7,803 bases of DNA from CBFDBT01 sp965603115 (GTDB lineage Bacteria; Pseudomonadota; Alphaproteobacteria; Sphingomonadales; Kordiimonadaceae), in assembly GCA_965603115.1 (NCBI GenBank), contig CBFDBT010000126.1, positions 1 to 7,803 of the forward strand. Direction: 5' to 3'. The notes under the pieces were generated by a model. That model ran no database searches, had not been told where the DNA came from, and was given only the letters and a program-made list of their open reading frames with translations. Made by a program: the position numbers and the translations under genes. Shown piece by piece: positions 6,111 through 7,803 of the stretch; position 1 is the stretch's first letter; each line of letters begins with the position of its first letter.

Positions 6111-6776
6111 GTGGATAACTCAGAAACAAGACGTAGATTGGACCAGTTAATTAAAGGCCATAGTCACGATGACTATGCTTCTGTTTCAGGCAAAATGGGT
6201 AAAAATCATGCTTATATTCAACAGTATATTAAGCGTGGCATTCCAAAACACTTGCGTATTGAAGATATAAAATTTTTAGCCCGTCGTTATGGCGTGACAG
6301 AAGAATACCTTGGTGCCTCTTTTGGCTTTTCCGAATCTCCTAGTCCTTATTCTTATCCTAATGGCATCCTATCAATTTCCTATTATGATATTCAGGCCAG
6401 TGCTGGAATGGGCGCACTAAATGAAGGCGATTCAATCCTCGGCACCCTACCCTTTGACAAACAGAAACTGAGAGACCTTGGATGTACGGAGCCAGACTGC
6501 CTTGCAGTTTTGAAGGTTGATGGAGATTCTATGTTTCCCACCCTTAATCACGGCGATGACATTTTAATCGACACTAGATCCGAGCAAGCTCGACGAGACG
6601 GCATTTATGTTTTACGAAATGAAGGGGCTTTATTGGTAAAGCGTGTAAGTGTAAATCCTGCTACAGGACTTGCTACCGTTAAAAGCGATAATCCCCTATA
6701 TGAAACTTGGGAAAATTGCCCTACAGAGCGCATAGACCTAATTGGACGAGTGATTTGGGTAGGCAGAAAACTATAA
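6111..6776 (+). CDS. XRE-type, self-cleaving S24-family (CI/LexA-like) repressor
   Basis: A 221-residue cytoplasmic DNA-binding repressor. The N-terminal helix-turn-helix is at about residues 20-67 (ASVSGKMGKNHAYIQQYIKR is the core, followed by IEDIKFLARRYGVTEEYLG). A linker (68-88) leads to a peptidase S24 domain. The likely cleavage bond is A98-G99 in ASAGMG. The nucleophile is S140 in DGDSMFPTL and the general base is K177 in LLVKRV. Their spacing of 37 is the same as S119/K156 of LexA. All parts needed for RecA-stimulated self-cleavage are present, so release of repression on DNA damage is likely from family knowledge. It is not LexA itself: the N-terminus is XRE-like rather than winged-helix LexA-type. 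It is divergent from the 147-residue gene across an operator-rich region, the layout of a phage immunity switch. Its promoter carries a palindrome that suggests autoregulation. Confidence 0.92.
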   Translation: MDNSETRRRLDQLIKGHSHDDYASVSGKMGKNHAYIQQYIKRGIPKHLRIEDIKFLARRYGVTEEYLGASFGFSESPSPYSYPNGILSISYYDIQASAGMGALNEGDSILGTLPFDKQKLRDLGCTEPDCLAVLKVDGDSMFPTLNHGDDILIDTRSEQARRDGIYVLRNEGALLVKRVSVNPATGLATVKSDNPLYETWENCPTERIDLIGRVIWVGRKL

Positions 6777-6842
6777 ATCTCGAATTTCTATGTGAATAGT
6801 CGGTCAAATTCTTATATATTGTAAGTTGATACTTGACGTCCC

Positions 6843-6846
6843 AAGG
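6843..6846 (+). promoter_or_regulatory. Ribosome-binding site favouring a TTG start at 6853
   Basis: AAGG lies 6 bases before TTG 6853. Neither the first in-frame TTG (6826) nor the first ATG (6868) has a comparable site at a usable distance. Confidence 0.4.
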
Positions 6847-6852
6847 TTTCTC

Positions 6853-7299
6853 TTGTCAAATTATGATATGGACGCACAATTATCACAGCTAGTTTTATCA
6901 TTGGTAGCCATCTTTTTGCTGGCCTTGCTTGCCAAAATCTATTGGCCAAAAACAAATGATCTCGACAATGACCGGGTAAAGCGTGCCTTTAATCGTTCAG
7001 ATTACACTATAAAAATACAAGATATATGGATTGATACTTCAAACAGTGCAGCTTTAGTGCTGTTAGATGATGACATGACCATCGGCTATGCTTTTACTTT
7101 TGGTGATAGGGTTACGTGCAGAACACTCAATGCCGACGATATAAAACATGCTCATCACAACAATAACCGCCTCGATATCAAGTTTAAAGACTTTACTCTC
7201 AATAACCTGGTTTTTAACTTTGCTGATAGCCATACGTGTTCACAAGCCCTTGATGCTCTAGCCATCTTAAAGCCAGCAAGCGAGGTAAAAAATGATTGA
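6853..7299 (+). CDS. Unrecognised single-pass membrane protein
   Basis: No family is recognised. The protein has an N-terminal membrane anchor (about 20 hydrophobic residues, LVLSLVAIFLLALLAKIYW) followed by PKTNDLDNDR and a soluble domain of about 105 residues. That domain alternates beta-type stretches, such as YTIKIQDIWID, AALVLLDDDMTIGYAFTFG and LDIKFKDFTLNNLVFNF, and ends in an acidic/polar tail. The lysine and arginine after the anchor suggest a cytoplasmic C-terminal domain. The start is uncertain: TTG 6853 has the best ribosome site and gives 148 residues; TTG 6826 would give 157 and ATG 6868 would give 143. The end overlaps the start of the next gene by 8 bases, implying translational coupling and a shared membrane task. 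It lies 76 bases after the repressor gene, with no clear terminator or promoter in between, so it may be co-transcribed with it. Confidence 0.75.
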   Translation: MSNYDMDAQLSQLVLSLVAIFLLALLAKIYWPKTNDLDNDRVKRAFNRSDYTIKIQDIWIDTSNSAALVLLDDDMTIGYAFTFGDRVTCRTLNADDIKHAHHNNNRLDIKFKDFTLNNLVFNFADSHTCSQALDALAILKPASEVKND

Positions 7300-7803
7300 T
7301 CTCAGCTCTCTAATTGAACCTAGCAAGGCAGCAGGCGGTATATATATACTCTTCATCCTGTTTGAAATGATTTATGCATCCCGCAAGGGCAATGTACGCT
7401 ATGAAGCAAAGGATACTGTAACCTCAATCCTTATGGGTGTAGGCAGCACTGTGGTTGCCGGTATTGTAGGTGGCAGCTTATACCTAGTCGCAATGTGGGT
7501 TTGGCAAAATTATCGCATAACAGACTTAGGTAGTCCTATCTGGGTTTTCATAGTTGCCTTCATTGTCTATGACTTTGTTTATTATTGGCTTCATCGGTTT
7601 GGTCATACCATACGTTGGATGTGGGCAGCCCATGTCATCCACCATTCCAGCCAGCATTATAATCTCTCCACAGCTCTTAGACAAACATGGACCAGTTTTT
7701 TAACACCCGGATTCATATTTAGTTTGCCAATGGTTGTTCTTGGCATTCATCCCATGATTATCATCTTCGTAACCGGCCTTAACCTGATTTATCAATTTTG
7801 GTT
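7292..7803 (+). CDS. Sterol desaturase/fatty-acid hydroxylase family protein (3' partial)
   Basis: The first 170 residues of an integral membrane di-iron oxygenase-type enzyme that hydroxylates or desaturates a lipid; the substrate cannot be told. Membrane segments are seen at about 15-28, 45-70 and 82-98, and a further hydrophobic segment runs from about 135 to 168. Two of the expected histidine boxes are present: HRFGH (H101, H105; HX3H) and HVIHH (H114, H117, H118; HX2HH). NLSTALRQTW follows, as in many bacterial members. The last box would lie beyond the window. ATG 7292 is preceded by GAGG at a spacing of 6 and overlaps the previous gene's stop (ATGATTGA). Bacterial relatives include carotenoid and sterol hydroxylases and alkylglycerol monooxygenase-like enzymes. 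Confidence 0.9.
   Translation, partial: MIDLSSLIEPSKAAGGIYILFILFEMIYASRKGNVRYEAKDTVTSILMGVGSTVVAGIVGGSLYLVAMWVWQNYRITDLGSPIWVFIVAFIVYDFVYYWLHRFGHTIRWMWAAHVIHHSSQHYNLSTALRQTWTSFLTPGFIFSLPMVVLGIHPMIIIFVTGLNLIYQFW

Noticed and set aside
6344..6387. Further CCTAT-type words (TCCTATC, TCCTATTA) inside the repressor gene as extra operator copies
   Set aside because: They lack the 10/11-base phasing and the flanking AA of the array, and similar words occur elsewhere by chance in this AT-rich sequence.
6792..6820. Promoter with TATATT (6815-6820) before the membrane protein gene
   Set aside because: The hexamer 17 bases upstream has no resemblance to a -35 element, and AT-rich DNA yields such -10-like words often.

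Overview
The window looks like chromosomal DNA from an AT-rich member of the Alphaproteobacteria. The main reasons are a long-form, B12-dependent ribonucleotide reductase (NrdJ) with a TSCPD domain and the C-terminal cysteine tail common in that class, a DUF4389 protein, a DUF3168-like gene and an S24/XRE-type repressor. The genus cannot be told from the sequence alone. No tRNA, rRNA, CRISPR array, insertion sequence or transposase was seen.

Layout. From 2 to 2311 (+) is the C-terminal 769 residues of NrdJ, cut by the window start. A hairpin at 2353-2379 lies between it and a complete cyclic-di-GMP signalling protein (2497-4263, +; PAS-like, GGDEF, EAL). After a short gap comes a 196-residue protein (4360-4950, +) that joins a histone H1-like Lys/Ala tail to a DUF4389 membrane domain.

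The strand then switches. A DUF3168-like gene (4959-5375, -) is convergent with the DUF4389 gene, with only 8 bases between the stop codons. Upstream of it on the minus strand are an intrinsic terminator (5391-5423) and an unrecognised 147-residue gene (5503-5946, -) whose C-terminus looks like a helix-turn-helix. A 164-base divergent control region (5947-6110) separates that gene from a self-cleaving S24-family repressor (6111-6776, +). This region holds four CCTATT repeats spaced 10, 11 and 10 bases apart, a good promoter and two 14-base palindromes.

To the right are an unrecognised single-pass membrane protein (about 6853-7299, +) and a sterol desaturase/fatty-acid hydroxylase family protein (7292 to the window end, +, partial). 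Their frames overlap by 8 bases, so they are probably cotranscribed.

How it fits together. The left part (dNTP synthesis, c-di-GMP signalling, DUF4389 membrane protein) looks like ordinary core or near-core genome. The centre (DUF3168-like gene, small HTH-like gene, divergent S24 repressor with an operator-rich intergenic region) has the arrangement of a small phage-derived regulatory module or remnant. The right pair may be a lipid-modifying membrane unit. The central module and the Lys/Ala-DUF4389 fusion are the parts most worth following up. A role as a phage or gene-transfer-agent switch is inference, not something the sequence proves.
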